From SpSt-501 sp964596545 (GTDB taxonomy: Bacteria > Desulfobacterota > Desulfobacteria > Desulfobacterales > SpSt-501): DNA of 64,000 nucleotides. The notes below the pieces were generated by a model. It was not told where the DNA came from. It did no database searches and saw only the letters and a list, made by a program, of their open reading frames with translations. Within the stretch, counting starts at the first letter, position 1. The number at the start of each line of letters is the position of its first letter. A program made the translations under genes and the position numbers. The stretch covers positions 81,944-145,943 of the forward strand of contig CAZQUP010000001.1 in assembly GCA_964596545.1 (NCBI GenBank), read 5' to 3'. Below are positions 1 to 9,139 of this stretch, one piece after another.

Positions 1-1
1 A

Positions 2-988
2 GGGGCCCTGCGGCCGAAAGAGGCCGAACTCGCCGCCTACATCCCGCTCGCCGAGGATCTCACCGCCGAGGCCGACTCCGGAGGCCACACGGACAATCGG
101 CCGGCCATCGCGTTGTTGCCCACGATCCTCGCCCTGCGCGACGACTGCCGCCGTGAGCACGGCTACGCCCACCTGCCCCGGGTCGGTCTCGCCGGCGGGA
201 TCGCCACCCCGCTTTCGGCGGCCGCGGCCTTCGCCATGGGCGCAGCCTTCGTCATGGCGGGCTCGGTACACCAAGGCTGCGTCGAGGCCGGGACCTCGGA
301 GGCGGTTCGCCGCCTGCTCGCCGAAGCGGGGCAGGCCGACGTCGCGATGGCCCCCGCGGCCGACATGTTCGAACTCGGGGTCAAGGTCCAGGTGCTCAAG
401 CGCGGCACGATGTTCGCTCAGCGCGCGGCGAAGCTCTACGAGCTTTTTAAAGCCCACGAGCGCTACGAGGAGATCCCCCCGCCGCAGCGGGCGGTCCTCG
501 AGAAGGATTTCTTCCGCCGCTCCTTCGAAGAGGAGTGGGAGGCGACCCGCGCCTTCTTCCGCGAGCGGGACCCTCGGCAGATCGAGATCGCCGAGCGCAA
601 CCCCCGGCACAAGATGGCGCTCGTCTTTCGATCCTACCTGGGGCGCTCTTCGCGTTGGGCGATCGCAGGCGAACCCTCGCGGCGCATGGATTATCAGATC
701 TGGTGCGGTCCGGCGATGGGCGCCTTCAATCAGTGGGCGAAGGGAAGCTTCCTCGAGGATCCCGCCGAGCGCCGCACCGTCACCGTGGCCGCAAACCTCC
801 TCTTCGGCGCGGCCGTAGCCGTGCGCGCCTCCTGGTTGCGCAACCAGGGAGTCGCCGTGCCCTCCGAAGCCGCGGTTTTCCGGCCTCTCCCCCTCGAGCG
901 GATCGAGGCGTTGTTGGGAGGAACCCCCTTCCGTCCGGCCGGATCGCCCGGTGAGTTGCCATCCGGGGACGAATCGGCTATGAAATAG
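2..988 (+). CDS. pfaD: PfaD-type enoyl reductase of PUFA synthase (5' end cut by window)
   Basis: This is the C-terminal 328 residues of a PfaD-like FMN-dependent, 2-nitropropane-dioxygenase-type enoyl reductase. In PUFA synthases PfaD reduces enoyl intermediates in trans. The open frame runs in from the window edge. The usable TTG at base 113 is internal, because the conserved stretch EADSGGHTDNRP, typical of the family, lies just before it. The barrel continues with LAGGIATPLSAAAAFAMGA and then GSVHQGCVEAGTS. The family is usually about 540 residues, so roughly 40% is missing. The stop codon overlaps the GTG start of the next gene by one base, which implies translational coupling to the PfaA-type megasynthase. 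The assignment rests on recognised motifs and on the adjacent PfaA and PfaC proteins. Confidence 0.9.
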   Translation, partial: GALRPKEAELAAYIPLAEDLTAEADSGGHTDNRPAIALLPTILALRDDCRREHGYAHLPRVGLAGGIATPLSAAAAFAMGAAFVMAGSVHQGCVEAGTSEAVRRLLAEAGQADVAMAPAADMFELGVKVQVLKRGTMFAQRAAKLYELFKAHERYEEIPPPQRAVLEKDFFRRSFEEEWEATRAFFRERDPRQIEIAERNPRHKMALVFRSYLGRSSRWAIAGEPSRRMDYQIWCGPAMGAFNQWAKGSFLEDPAERRTVTVAANLLFGAAVAVRASWLRNQGVAVPSEAAVFRPLPLERIEALLGGTPFRPAGSPGELPSGDESAMK

Positions 989-3900
989 TGTTTCCGGATT
1001 TATCCCCCGCAAACGGCCTGCAGCTGGACCCTCCTGGAGGTGAAGGGGAGATCGAATTCGAGGTGACCCCGACGTTGAATCGCCGCCCCGCCGCCATCGT
1101 GGGCATGGGATGTTTTTTCCCGCAATCGCCCGGCTTGAAAGGCTACCTCCGGCTTCTGTTCAACGGCCGGGACGCCGTGAGCGAGGTCCCTCCGACCCAC
1201 TGGTCGCGCGAGGACTATTTCGACCCCGACCCCCGCGCGCGCGACCGCGTCTATTGCGCCCGCGGCGGGTTTCTTCCGCCCGTCGACTTCGATCCCGCCG
1301 CCTTCGGCATCCCTCCGGCCCTGCTCGAAGCGACCGACACTTCCCAGCTGCTCGCGCTGCTCGCCGCCCGGGCGGCGCTCGCCGACATGGGCCTGCCCTA
1401 CGACCCCGCACGCACGAGCGTGATCCTCGGCGTAACGGGCACCCAGGAGCTGGTGATCCCGCTCAGCTCCCGCCTCGGCTTTCCCCGCTGGCGCCGGGCC
1501 CTCGCCGCAGCGGGTGTTTCCGATCAAACCGCCGAAGAGGTGATCCGCCGCATCTCCGATTCTTACGTCGAGTGGCAGGAAAATTCGTTTCCCGGCCTGC
1601 TCGGCAATGTGGTCGCCGGGCGCATCAGCAACCGTTTGAACCTCGGGGGCACCAACTGCGTGGTCGACGCCGCCTGCGCGAGCTCGCTGGCCGCCGTGCA
1701 CATGGCGCTCCTCGAACTCGAAGCGGGCCGCTGCGATCTCGCCCTCACCGGAGGGGTCGACACGCTGAACGATATTTTCATGCATATGTGTTTCGCCAAG
1801 ACCCAGGTCCTCTCGGCGACGGGAGACGCCCGGCCGTTCTCGCAGCACGCCGACGGGACGGTCTTGGGCGAAGGGGTGGGGATCGTCGTTCTGAAGCGCC
1901 TCGAGGACGCCGAGCGCGACGGAAACCGTATCTACGCCGTGCTGCGCGGGCTGGGCTCCTCAAGCGACGGCCGTTCGCAGAGCATCTACGCGCCGCGCCG
2001 CGAGGGCCAGGTCGAGGCGCTGCGCGCCGCTTACGCCGAGGCCGGGGTCGACCCCGGCACCGTGGGGCTGATCGAGGCCCACGGCACGGGGACACGGGTC
2101 GGCGACCGGGTGGAGTTCGAGGCCCTCTGTGAGGTGTTCAAGAGCGCCGGAGCCCCCCTGGGCCGCTGTGCGCTCGGCTCCGTGAAATCCATGATCGGAC
2201 ACACCAAGGCGGCGGCGGGTGTGGCCGGTCTGATCAAGGCCGCCCTCGCCCTGCACCATCGCGTGCTCTTCCCCACCCTCAAGGCCGAAGATCCGGACCC
2301 CGCCTTGAACCTCGAAACCTCCCCTTTCCACCTATGCCGCCGCGCTCGGCCGTGGTTTTCCCCGGATGGCGCGCCGCGCCGCGCGGGGGTGAGCGCCTTC
2401 GGGTTCGGCGGAAGCAACTTCCATGCGGTCCTCGAGGAACACGGATCCTCCCGCCGGGAAATCGGCTGGGACGGCTCCGTTCAGATCTTCGCTTTTTCGG
2501 CCGGGTCCCCCGCGGAGCTTCTGAAGGAAATTTCCGCGACGACTGCAGATCCGAAGCTTTCCGCCTCCGGGGAGGGCTGGTCGCGGCTCGCCGCCGAAAC
2601 GCGCGCCCGTTTCGACCCGAACGCAGCCTGTCGGCTGCTCTTTCCTGCCTCGGATGCCCGGGAAGCGTTGGATGGACTTCAGACCGCCCGGAAGCGGCTC
2701 GTACAAGAAGCGCCCGCCGGCGATCCGACCGGCCGCGGCGTTTGCTATGGGGAAGGGGCCCCCGCGGGAGCTCTCGCCATTCTCTTTCCCGGGCAGGGAA
2801 GCCAGTACCCCGACATGGGCCGCGAGTTGATCCTGCGCTTTCCGGCGGCGCGCGAGACGATCGAGACCGCCCAGCGCGTGCTCGGCCTCAAGCCTCCGCT
2901 GGGGGATCGGATCTACCCGCCGCATCCACCCGGTCGCCCGGATGAGGAGCGCCTCCAGTCGACCGAGCTTGCGCAGCCGGCGATCGGCGCGGTGAGTCTC
3001 GCCCTCTGGAAGGTGCTGCGCGCCTTCGGCCTATCGCCTGCGGCCGCAGGCGGTCATAGCTTCGGCGAGCTGACGGCCCTCTGCGCCGCAGGCCGGATCG
3101 ACGAGGAAGACTTCTTCGCGCTCGCCCGGGCCCGCGGTCGGGCGATGGCGGAAGCGCCCGCCGGAGCCATGGCGGCCGTCTTCGCTCCGCTTGCCGAGGT
3201 GGAAAGGGCGGTTTCCGAAACCGGTCTCCCGGTCGGGGTCGCCAACCGCAATGCTCCGCGGCAAACGGTGGTTTCCGGTTCCAAAGATGCCGTACAGCGG
3301 CTCGCCGCGACCCTCGGCCGGCGCGGCGTGCGGGTGGTGTCGCTTCCGGTGAGCGGGGCCTTTCACAGCCCGCTCATGACCGAGGCGAGCCAATCCTTTG
3401 CCGCGGCGCTGGAACGCGCCGATTTCGCTCCGGCCGCGCTTCAAGTCTTTTCCAGTCGGACGAAGACCCCCTTCCCCGCCGAGACGGACGCCGTCCGCCG
3501 GCTGCTCGCCGAGCAGATGCTTTTCGAGGTCGATTTCATCGGTCTGATCGAGGCGATGTACGCCGGCGGAATCCGCTCCTTCGTTGAAATCGGTCCTCGG
3601 GCCGTTCTCTCCGGGCTGGTCGCCGAAATCCTTGCCGGACGACCGCATGCGGCCTTTTCCGTGGATTCCTCCTCGGGGCGGAAACCGGGGCTTCTCGATC
3701 TGGCGGCAGCCCTGTGCCGGATCTGTGCCTTGGGTTACCCGCTGGATCTCATTCGATGGGACCCGGCGGAGCCGGTGGCATCCTCCTCGAGCCGTCTGCG
3801 CATTCCGATCTGCGGAGCGAATCTCGGTCCTTCCACCGACCGCAAAGGCGAAAACCCTCTACCGCCGGCCACCCCGCGGTGTCCCGGAGCCGACGACGGC

Positions 3901-6900
3901 CGGAATTTGAAGGCTCACCGAGAGCCGATATCGAGTTCATCCCGTCTTCGCGAAACGCCTATGGAAAATGAATCCTCCTCCATTCCGCCAACCCGGCGTG
4001 CGGAAGAACACCGCCGCACCCTCGAAGAGGGTCTTCAGGCCATTCGCCGAATCCACGAGCAAACGGCCCAGGCCCACGAAAAGTTCCTGGACCTGCAGCG
4101 CGAGACCACCCAGGCGCTCCTGGATCTGATCCGCGGCTCGGATACGGCGCGTTTCCCGGCGATCAGACCCTCGCAGCTTCCCGAGGGCTCAACCGTCGAC
4201 CCACCCCTGCCCTTAGACCCCTCGGTCGCCCTTTCCGCCCAAGATCCCCTTTCGATTCCCGCCGCGGTCGAAATGAAACCTTCATCCCCTCCCGACCCGG
4301 CCCCGGCGGTCCGCAGCGCCGCCGCACAGGAGCCCCCGCCGCCCGAGGCTCCACCCGCACCCCAGGCCTCCTCCCCCCCGGCCACCCCCGCCCTGCAGGA
4401 CGTGCTCCTCGAGGTGGTCAGCCGCCTGACCGGCTACCCCCCGGAGATGCTCGGATTCGACCTGGACATCGAGGCCGATCTCGGCATCGACTCCATCAAA
4501 CGCGTCGAAATCCTCTCCGCCCTCGAAGAAAAGATCCCCGGCCTGCGCCCCGTCACCCCCGAAGACATGCCCCGGCTCAAAACGCTCTCCGCCATGGTCT
4601 CCTTCTTCGCCGCCCCCCGGGCCGCAACACCCCCTCCCGACCCGGCCCCGGCGGTCCGCAGCGCCGCCGCACAGGAGCCCCCGCCGCCCGAGGCTCCACC
4701 CGCACCCGCCAAGTCTGTAGCGCCCGCCCCGCGGCGGATCATTACCTTGGAGCCGGCACCGGAGATCGACCCGGTCGACGTGCAGGTGCCTTCCGGCCGC
4801 AAGATTTTCGTGACCGACGACCGCTCGGGGCTTGCGCGCGCGGTTCTTGATGTACTGAGCGATCTCGGCCTGAGCGCCGTCCTGGTGGCCGCCGACATCC
4901 TGCATCATCGGCGCGACCTTCCCCCCGCGGCGGGGCTGTTCTTCGTCGCCCGTCCCGACGGCGAAGACGGACAGCGGGAACTGCGGGACGCCTTCGAACT
5001 CACCCGGCGTCTGGGCCCGGATCTGATCGAGAGCGCTCGGCTCGGCGGGGCCTTTTTTGCCACCGTCAGCCGACTGGACGGGGCCTTGGGTTTCAGCGGC
5101 CGCAGGCTTTCCCGGCCGCTCCAGGGAGCGCTCGCCGGCCTGGCCAAAACCGCGGCGATCGAATGGCCCGAGGTCATCTGCCACGCCCTGGATCTCGACC
5201 CCGACTGGAGGGATCTGCGTACCGCCGCAAGGGCCGTCGTGCGGGAAGCGTTGCATCGCGGGCCGTTGGAAGTGGGTCTCGGACCGCACGGCCGCCTTGT
5301 GCCCCGGTTGGTGCGCCGCGAGGATCCCGCTGCCGGCCCCCTGCCGCTTGCGCCCGGCGAAACCGTGATCGTCAGCGGAGGAGCGCGGGGCATCACCGCC
5401 GCCTGCGCCGTGGAGCTCGCCCGCCGGGTGCGGCCGGCCCTGGTCCTGCTCGGCCGGACTCCGGAACCGGGACCCGAGCCCCTCTGGATGCAGGGATTGG
5501 AGGAGGAAAACGAAATCCGCCGGGCCCTCCTGCGCGAGGAATTTTCCGCGTCCTCGGCCCGGCCGGCGGAGGCGGAGAAAAAGCTCCGACTCCTGCTTGC
5601 CGCCCGGGAGGTCCGCAACACCCTGCAAACCCTGCAAGAGCTGGGGGCGCCGGCGGCCTACGTTTCCGTCGACGTGCGCGATCCCGTCCGCCTGCGCGCG
5701 GTCGTTGCCGAGGCCCGCGATCGCTTCGGCCCGATCCGCGGGCTGATCCACGGGGCGGGTGTGCTCGAGGACCGCCTGATTCTCGACAAAACCCTCGAGC
5801 AATTCGACCGCGTGATGAGCACGAAGCTCGGCGGGTTTCTTGCGCTGCGGGAAGCCCTGGGGGACGAAGAGCTTCGCCTGATGGTTCTTTTCTCCTCGGT
5901 GACGGCGCGCTTCGGAAACCGCGGTCAGGCCGACTACGCCATGGCCAACGAGGCCTTGAACAAGCTCGCCCGCGCCGAGGCGCGGCGACGGCCCGGCTGC
6001 CGGGTCGTCGCCGTCAACTGGGGGCCCTGGGATTGCGGCATGGTGACCCCGGGCATCCGCCGCGAGTTCGAACGCCGAGGGGTCGAGCTTCTCTCCGCGG
6101 CGCAGGGCGCGGCGTCACTGATCGCCGAACTGCGCCGGCCGCCGGATGAAGAGGCGGTCGAAGTCGTGATCGGCGGGATGAACCGCCGGAAACGGCTGAC
6201 GGCCTTTTCGTCGCGGAAGACCGAAGGCCTGCGGCCCCTGATCGAGCGCCGCCTCGACCTGGTGAGCCATCCCGTGCTGCGCGCCCACGTGTTGGGCGAA
6301 CGCGCCGTCGTGCCGCTGGCGCTGATCGCCGAATGGCTGGGCGAAGGCGCCCTGCACGAAAACCCAGGGCTCGTGTTGGACGGATTGGAGGAGATCCGCC
6401 TGCTCAAGGGCATCCGCCTCGAGGCCTCGCCCTACCCGGTGCACATTCTGGCCGGCAAGCCCCGCGCGCGAAACGGAGGCTTCGAAGTCGACCTCGAGCT
6501 GCGCGGGGGGGAAAACGAGTCCACAGAGACGCTCCATTGCCGAGCACGGGCCGTTCTCGCCGAGACCCACGCCTCGCCCCCCGTTTATCGCCTTCCCTCC
6601 GGGCTTTCCTGCAATCATTACCCGCGCTCCCCCCGTGAGGTTTACGAGGCCGTTCTTTTTCACGGCGAGGCGCTTCAGGGATTGCGCTGGATTCAGTGTT
6701 GCACCGCCGAGGGCATGGTCGCCGACGTCGCCGCCGCCCCCCGCCCGGAGTCATGGGTCGAAAGCCCCTTTCGCCGGAGCTGGCTCGGAGACCCCCTGGC
6801 ACTCGACGCCGCCTTCCAGATGGCGAGCCTGTGGTGTTGGGAAATGAAAGGGGCGGTCTGCCTCCCGAGCGGCGTATCCTCCTTTCGCCTTTACCGGGGG

Positions 6901-7146
6901 CAATGGCCCGAAGAGGGGTGCCGTGTGGTGCTCGAGATCCGCGATGCGAGCAGCCGAAAATTGCAAGGCGATTTCATGTTTCTCGACGCCGACCACAAAC
7001 CGATCGCCCAGCTCACCGGCTTCGAGGCCGTGATCGACCCCTCGCTCAACCGGGCCTTCAAGCCGGGCGGCATCCGCGCGGAGCCTCTCGCGCTCGGGGA
7101 GAGCGGGGTACCGGAAAGCTCCGTTCAATCCGGGAGCAGATCGTAA
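988..7146 (+). CDS. pfaA: PfaA-type polyunsaturated fatty acid synthase (KS-AT-ACP-KR-DH)
   Basis: Iterative type I megasynthase of 2052 residues that builds the acyl chain on its ACP. Domains in order: ketosynthase (about 33-475) with active-site Cys230 in DAACASSL, EAHGTGT and KSMIGHTKAAAG; acyltransferase (about 595-905) with GQGSQYPDMG, GHSFGE and GAFHSPLM, fitting malonyl loading; a charged helical stretch (about 1000-1050); one ACP (about 1130-1205) with phosphopantetheine Ser1169 in GIDSIK; ketoreductase (about 1455-1760) with GGARGITAAC and the Ser/Tyr/Asn set around QADYAMANEALN; and a polyketide-type dehydratase (about 1770-2030) with an H-x8-P motif and LDAAFQ. PfaA proteins normally carry several tandem ACPs. 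Here there is one, flanked by identical proline/alanine linkers. The gene starts with GTG overlapping the pfaD stop. Its 3' end overlaps the convergent DHH-CBS gene by 22 bases. Confidence 0.93.
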   Translation: MFPDLSPANGLQLDPPGGEGEIEFEVTPTLNRRPAAIVGMGCFFPQSPGLKGYLRLLFNGRDAVSEVPPTHWSREDYFDPDPRARDRVYCARGGFLPPVDFDPAAFGIPPALLEATDTSQLLALLAARAALADMGLPYDPARTSVILGVTGTQELVIPLSSRLGFPRWRRALAAAGVSDQTAEEVIRRISDSYVEWQENSFPGLLGNVVAGRISNRLNLGGTNCVVDAACASSLAAVHMALLELEAGRCDLALTGGVDTLNDIFMHMCFAKTQVLSATGDARPFSQHADGTVLGEGVGIVVLKRLEDAERDGNRIYAVLRGLGSSSDGRSQSIYAPRREGQVEALRAAYAEAGVDPGTVGLIEAHGTGTRVGDRVEFEALCEVFKSAGAPLGRCALGSVKSMIGHTKAAAGVAGLIKAALALHHRVLFPTLKAEDPDPALNLETSPFHLCRRARPWFSPDGAPRRAGVSAFGFGGSNFHAVLEEHGSSRREIGWDGSVQIFAFSAGSPAELLKEISATTADPKLSASGEGWSRLAAETRARFDPNAACRLLFPASDAREALDGLQTARKRLVQEAPAGDPTGRGVCYGEGAPAGALAILFPGQGSQYPDMGRELILRFPAARETIETAQRVLGLKPPLGDRIYPPHPPGRPDEERLQSTELAQPAIGAVSLALWKVLRAFGLSPAAAGGHSFGELTALCAAGRIDEEDFFALARARGRAMAEAPAGAMAAVFAPLAEVERAVSETGLPVGVANRNAPRQTVVSGSKDAVQRLAATLGRRGVRVVSLPVSGAFHSPLMTEASQSFAAALERADFAPAALQVFSSRTKTPFPAETDAVRRLLAEQMLFEVDFIGLIEAMYAGGIRSFVEIGPRAVLSGLVAEILAGRPHAAFSVDSSSGRKPGLLDLAAALCRICALGYPLDLIRWDPAEPVASSSSRLRIPICGANLGPSTDRKGENPLPPATPRCPGADDGRNLKAHREPISSSSRLRETPMENESSSIPPTRRAEEHRRTLEEGLQAIRRIHEQTAQAHEKFLDLQRETTQALLDLIRGSDTARFPAIRPSQLPEGSTVDPPLPLDPSVALSAQDPLSIPAAVEMKPSSPPDPAPAVRSAAAQEPPPPEAPPAPQASSPPATPALQDVLLEVVSRLTGYPPEMLGFDLDIEADLGIDSIKRVEILSALEEKIPGLRPVTPEDMPRLKTLSAMVSFFAAPRAATPPPDPAPAVRSAAAQEPPPPEAPPAPAKSVAPAPRRIITLEPAPEIDPVDVQVPSGRKIFVTDDRSGLARAVLDVLSDLGLSAVLVAADILHHRRDLPPAAGLFFVARPDGEDGQRELRDAFELTRRLGPDLIESARLGGAFFATVSRLDGALGFSGRRLSRPLQGALAGLAKTAAIEWPEVICHALDLDPDWRDLRTAARAVVREALHRGPLEVGLGPHGRLVPRLVRREDPAAGPLPLAPGETVIVSGGARGITAACAVELARRVRPALVLLGRTPEPGPEPLWMQGLEEENEIRRALLREEFSASSARPAEAEKKLRLLLAAREVRNTLQTLQELGAPAAYVSVDVRDPVRLRAVVAEARDRFGPIRGLIHGAGVLEDRLILDKTLEQFDRVMSTKLGGFLALREALGDEELRLMVLFSSVTARFGNRGQADYAMANEALNKLARAEARRRPGCRVVAVNWGPWDCGMVTPGIRREFERRGVELLSAAQGAASLIAELRRPPDEEAVEVVIGGMNRRKRLTAFSSRKTEGLRPLIERRLDLVSHPVLRAHVLGERAVVPLALIAEWLGEGALHENPGLVLDGLEEIRLLKGIRLEASPYPVHILAGKPRARNGGFEVDLELRGGENESTETLHCRARAVLAETHASPPVYRLPSGLSCNHYPRSPREVYEAVLFHGEALQGLRWIQCCTAEGMVADVAAAPRPESWVESPFRRSWLGDPLALDAAFQMASLWCWEMKGAVCLPSGVSSFRLYRGQWPEEGCRVVLEIRDASSRKLQGDFMFLDADHKPIAQLTGFEAVIDPSLNRAFKPGGIRAEPLALGESGVPESSVQSGSRS
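4286..4362 (+). repeat. First copy of a 77-bp direct repeat before the ACP in pfaA
   Basis: This segment encodes the linker PPDPAPAVRSAAAQEPPPPE and what follows. It is repeated base for base 345 bp downstream, on the other side of the single ACP. The 345-bp offset is exactly 115 codons, the size of one ACP plus linker. Confidence 0.95.
4631..4707 (+). repeat. Second copy of the 77-bp direct repeat after the ACP in pfaA
   Basis: Identical to the copy 345 bp upstream. Repeat, ACP, repeat is what remains when a tandem ACP array shrinks to one unit, either by recombination in the cell or by assembly collapse. Confidence 0.95.
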
Positions 7147-8423
7147 AAATAGCGCATCACGTCGGAGCGGGTGAGGATGCCGAGCATGCGGCCTTCCTGG
7201 ACCACCGGCAAACGGCCGATGTCGTGCTTGACCAGCAGCCGGGCCGCATCCTGAACGTTTTCCGTCGGACTGACCGTGACCACCTCGGTCGCCATAAAGG
7301 CCTTGACCGGGGATTTGAGCTGACCGGGCTTGCGGATTTTGCGGAAATCGCGCCGGGAGATCATGCCCACGAGCCGCCCCTCCTCCACCACCGGAATTCC
7401 GGTGATCCCTTTTTCCCGCAGCAGGGCGGCCGCCTCCTCCATGCGGGTCGAAGGCGCGACGGTCCAGACCGGATAAGACATGAGGTCACTGATCTGCACG
7501 GCGGCCCGGCCGCCTTCCCGGAGGATCTCGAGGATCCGCCGCTCGATCTCCTCCGGCGGGAGATTCCGAAGGTGAACCGAGCCGGCGCGGGGATGCCCCC
7601 CGCCGCCCAGCCGCCGCAGGATCGCACCGACATCCACGGCGTCCGACTGACTGCGGGCGATCACCATCGTGCGGCTGTCGGCCGGATCGTGGAAGACCCC
7701 GAAGGCCGCATCCACGCCGAGGATCTCCACGTACATCCGCATCACGACGGCAAGCCCGTCCACCTGCCCCGTCACTTGCGCGTGCGGGATGCTGATCCGG
7801 TGGCCGTTCACCCGGATGCGCCGGGCTTTCTCCAGCATGCGGAAGAGGATCGCCTTGTGCCGCTCGCTGTAAGCCGGGCGCAAAAAACGGTTCAAAATGT
7901 CGAGGTCCGCCCGGCGCTCGAGCAGCCAGGCCGCAGCGTAAGCATCCTCGGCGCGGGTCGAGGGAAAGCTCAAGTTTCCCGTATCTTCGTAAATCCCCGC
8001 GAGAAACAGCGTCGCCTGCATCGGGGTGAGGGTCTGGCGTGCGCTGCGCAGCTCGCGCACCAACAGGGTCGTTGTGGCCCCCACTTCCTCGATCACCCGG
8101 CGCCGGGCGGCAATCGTCCCCCCGTCCGGGTGATGGTCGATGACCCAGAGATCGAGATCCTTCCGACCTTTCAGCGGCTCCATCCGCTCCAACCGGCTCC
8201 AGCAGTTCGCATCGACCACGATCAGCCGCTTGACCTCCTCGTGCGGAACCTCGGCGGCGGAAAGGGCCTCGAAGAGGTCTTTGTGAATGGAGAGAAAAGC
8301 CTTGACATTGGGGTTCAGCGTACGGGGGAGAACAGCGAGGGTTCCCGGGAAGACAAGCGTTGCCGCAATGACGGAGGCAAGCGCGTCGAAATCGGTGTTT
8401 TTGTGGGTGGTGACGATCTGCAT
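7125..8423 (-). CDS. DHH-family phosphoesterase with two CBS domains
   Basis: Predicted phosphoesterase of 432 residues. The N-terminal DHH domain shows THKNTDFDALAS, a conserved VDAN aspartate, IDHHPDGG and, in the DHHA1-like part, GGGGHPRAG. Two CBS modules follow (about 310-365 and 372-428), which usually bind adenine nucleotides and regulate. This layout matches the front half of long CCA/poly(A)-adding enzymes of deltaproteobacteria, but the nucleotidyltransferase half is absent. Its substrate, perhaps an oligonucleotide or dinucleotide, cannot be read from the sequence. The ATG chosen precedes QIVTTH; the open frame goes further upstream, but a promoter lies there. It is convergent with pfaA and divergent from the ACT-domain gene. 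Confidence 0.85.
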   Translation of the reverse strand: MQIVTTHKNTDFDALASVIAATLVFPGTLAVLPRTLNPNVKAFLSIHKDLFEALSAAEVPHEEVKRLIVVDANCWSRLERMEPLKGRKDLDLWVIDHHPDGGTIAARRRVIEEVGATTTLLVRELRSARQTLTPMQATLFLAGIYEDTGNLSFPSTRAEDAYAAAWLLERRADLDILNRFLRPAYSERHKAILFRMLEKARRIRVNGHRISIPHAQVTGQVDGLAVVMRMYVEILGVDAAFGVFHDPADSRTMVIARSQSDAVDVGAILRRLGGGGHPRAGSVHLRNLPPEEIERRILEILREGGRAAVQISDLMSYPVWTVAPSTRMEEAAALLREKGITGIPVVEEGRLVGMISRRDFRKIRKPGQLKSPVKAFMATEVVTVSPTENVQDAARLLVKHDIGRLPVVQEGRMLGILTRSDVMRYFYDLLPD

Positions 8424-8462
8424 GGCGCAGCCGAGGGCACCGATCTCGAATCGGCAGTCTCG

Positions 8463-8491
8463 ATTATAGCACGGGGTCGCCCGGGGACCAA
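8463..8491 (-). promoter_or_regulatory. Sigma70-like promoter of the DHH-CBS gene
   Basis: Reading the minus strand, a TTGGTC -35 box is followed by a 17-base spacer and a consensus TATAAT -10 box. It lies about 40 bases before the chosen start codon. Confidence 0.6.
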
Positions 8492-8515
8492 GCCGTCCGC
8501 GGCGCCGGATCCCGG

Positions 8516-8544
8516 TTGACAGGAGCAAGCGGCTGTTCGATAGT
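8516..8544 (+). promoter_or_regulatory. Sigma70-like promoter of the ACT-domain operon
   Basis: Consensus TTGACA, 17-base spacer, then GATAGT. It precedes a good ribosome-binding site (GGAGG) for the ACT-domain gene and is placed divergently from the DHH-CBS promoter. Confidence 0.5.
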
Positions 8545-8573
8545 TACACTCCTCTCGGGCGGAGGCGGAGCGA

Positions 8574-9128
8574 ATGAAAAAGGCGCTTCTTTCCATTCTG
8601 GGTCGCGACCGGCCGGGCATCGTGGCCGCCGTGGCGCGCGGCCTGCTGGAACTCGACTGCAACATCGAAAACGTCAGCCAGGCGATGCTGCAGACCGAGT
8701 TCGCCGGCATCTTCCTCGTCGCCATGCCGGAGTCCGTCACGCTCCGGCGGCTCCAGGAGACGCTCACCGCCCGACTCGAGCCCATGGGGTTGCAGGTCGT
8801 CGCCAAGCCCTGCGCCCCCGCCGCGGAGAATGAAGCGCCGCCCTCCGCGGAGCCGTTCGTCATCACCAGCCGCGGGCCGGACCGTAAGGGGCTGGTCGCG
8901 CATGTCTCCGAGGTGATCGCCCGCCATGGGGTCAACATCACCCGGCTACAGGCCGTCTTCAAAGGAGGCTCCCAGCCGGCCGATAACCTGATGATCTTCG
9001 AAGTCGACGTCCCCGAGGCGGTCGACGCCGGCTCCCTGCGCCGCGAGCTGAACGCGGCGGCCGAGCGGCTCGGACTGGAGATCAACCTCCAGCACCGCTT
9101 CATCTTCGAGACCCTCCACCGCATCTAA
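8574..9128 (+). CDS. Tandem ACT-domain protein (GcvR/UPF0237-like)
   Basis: A 184-residue protein made of two ACT domains. The first begins with LLSILGRDRPGIVAAVARG and the second with ITSRGPDRKGLVAHVSEVIA. The Gly/Pro-containing turns after D-R are typical amino-acid-binding ACT features. GcvR-like proteins and their UPF0237 relatives are small cytoplasmic sensors or regulators. ACT/UPF0237 genes are commonly found next to UPF0210 genes, as here (12 bases downstream), so the two probably work as a pair. The ligand is not known; an amino acid is a reasonable inference because an amino-acid ABC transporter follows in the same run of genes. The ATG follows GGAGG at normal spacing. Confidence 0.85.
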   Translation: MKKALLSILGRDRPGIVAAVARGLLELDCNIENVSQAMLQTEFAGIFLVAMPESVTLRRLQETLTARLEPMGLQVVAKPCAPAAENEAPPSAEPFVITSRGPDRKGLVAHVSEVIARHGVNITRLQAVFKGGSQPADNLMIFEVDVPEAVDAGSLRRELNAAAERLGLEINLQHRFIFETLHRI

Positions 9129-9139
9129 CGCCTGCCGCC

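Noticed and set aside
3690..3970. Possible frameshift in pfaA after the AT domain, where the residues look unlike a folded protein
   Set aside because: The frame stays open on both sides and reaches the helical stretch and ACP. Linkers after the AT are variable, so a real disordered linker is more likely.
4282..5802. A 506-codon minus-strand frame in pfaA containing a repeated Arg/Gly-rich segment
   Set aside because: The repetition is just the reverse reading of the duplicated ACP linkers; the plus strand encodes the KR and ACP.
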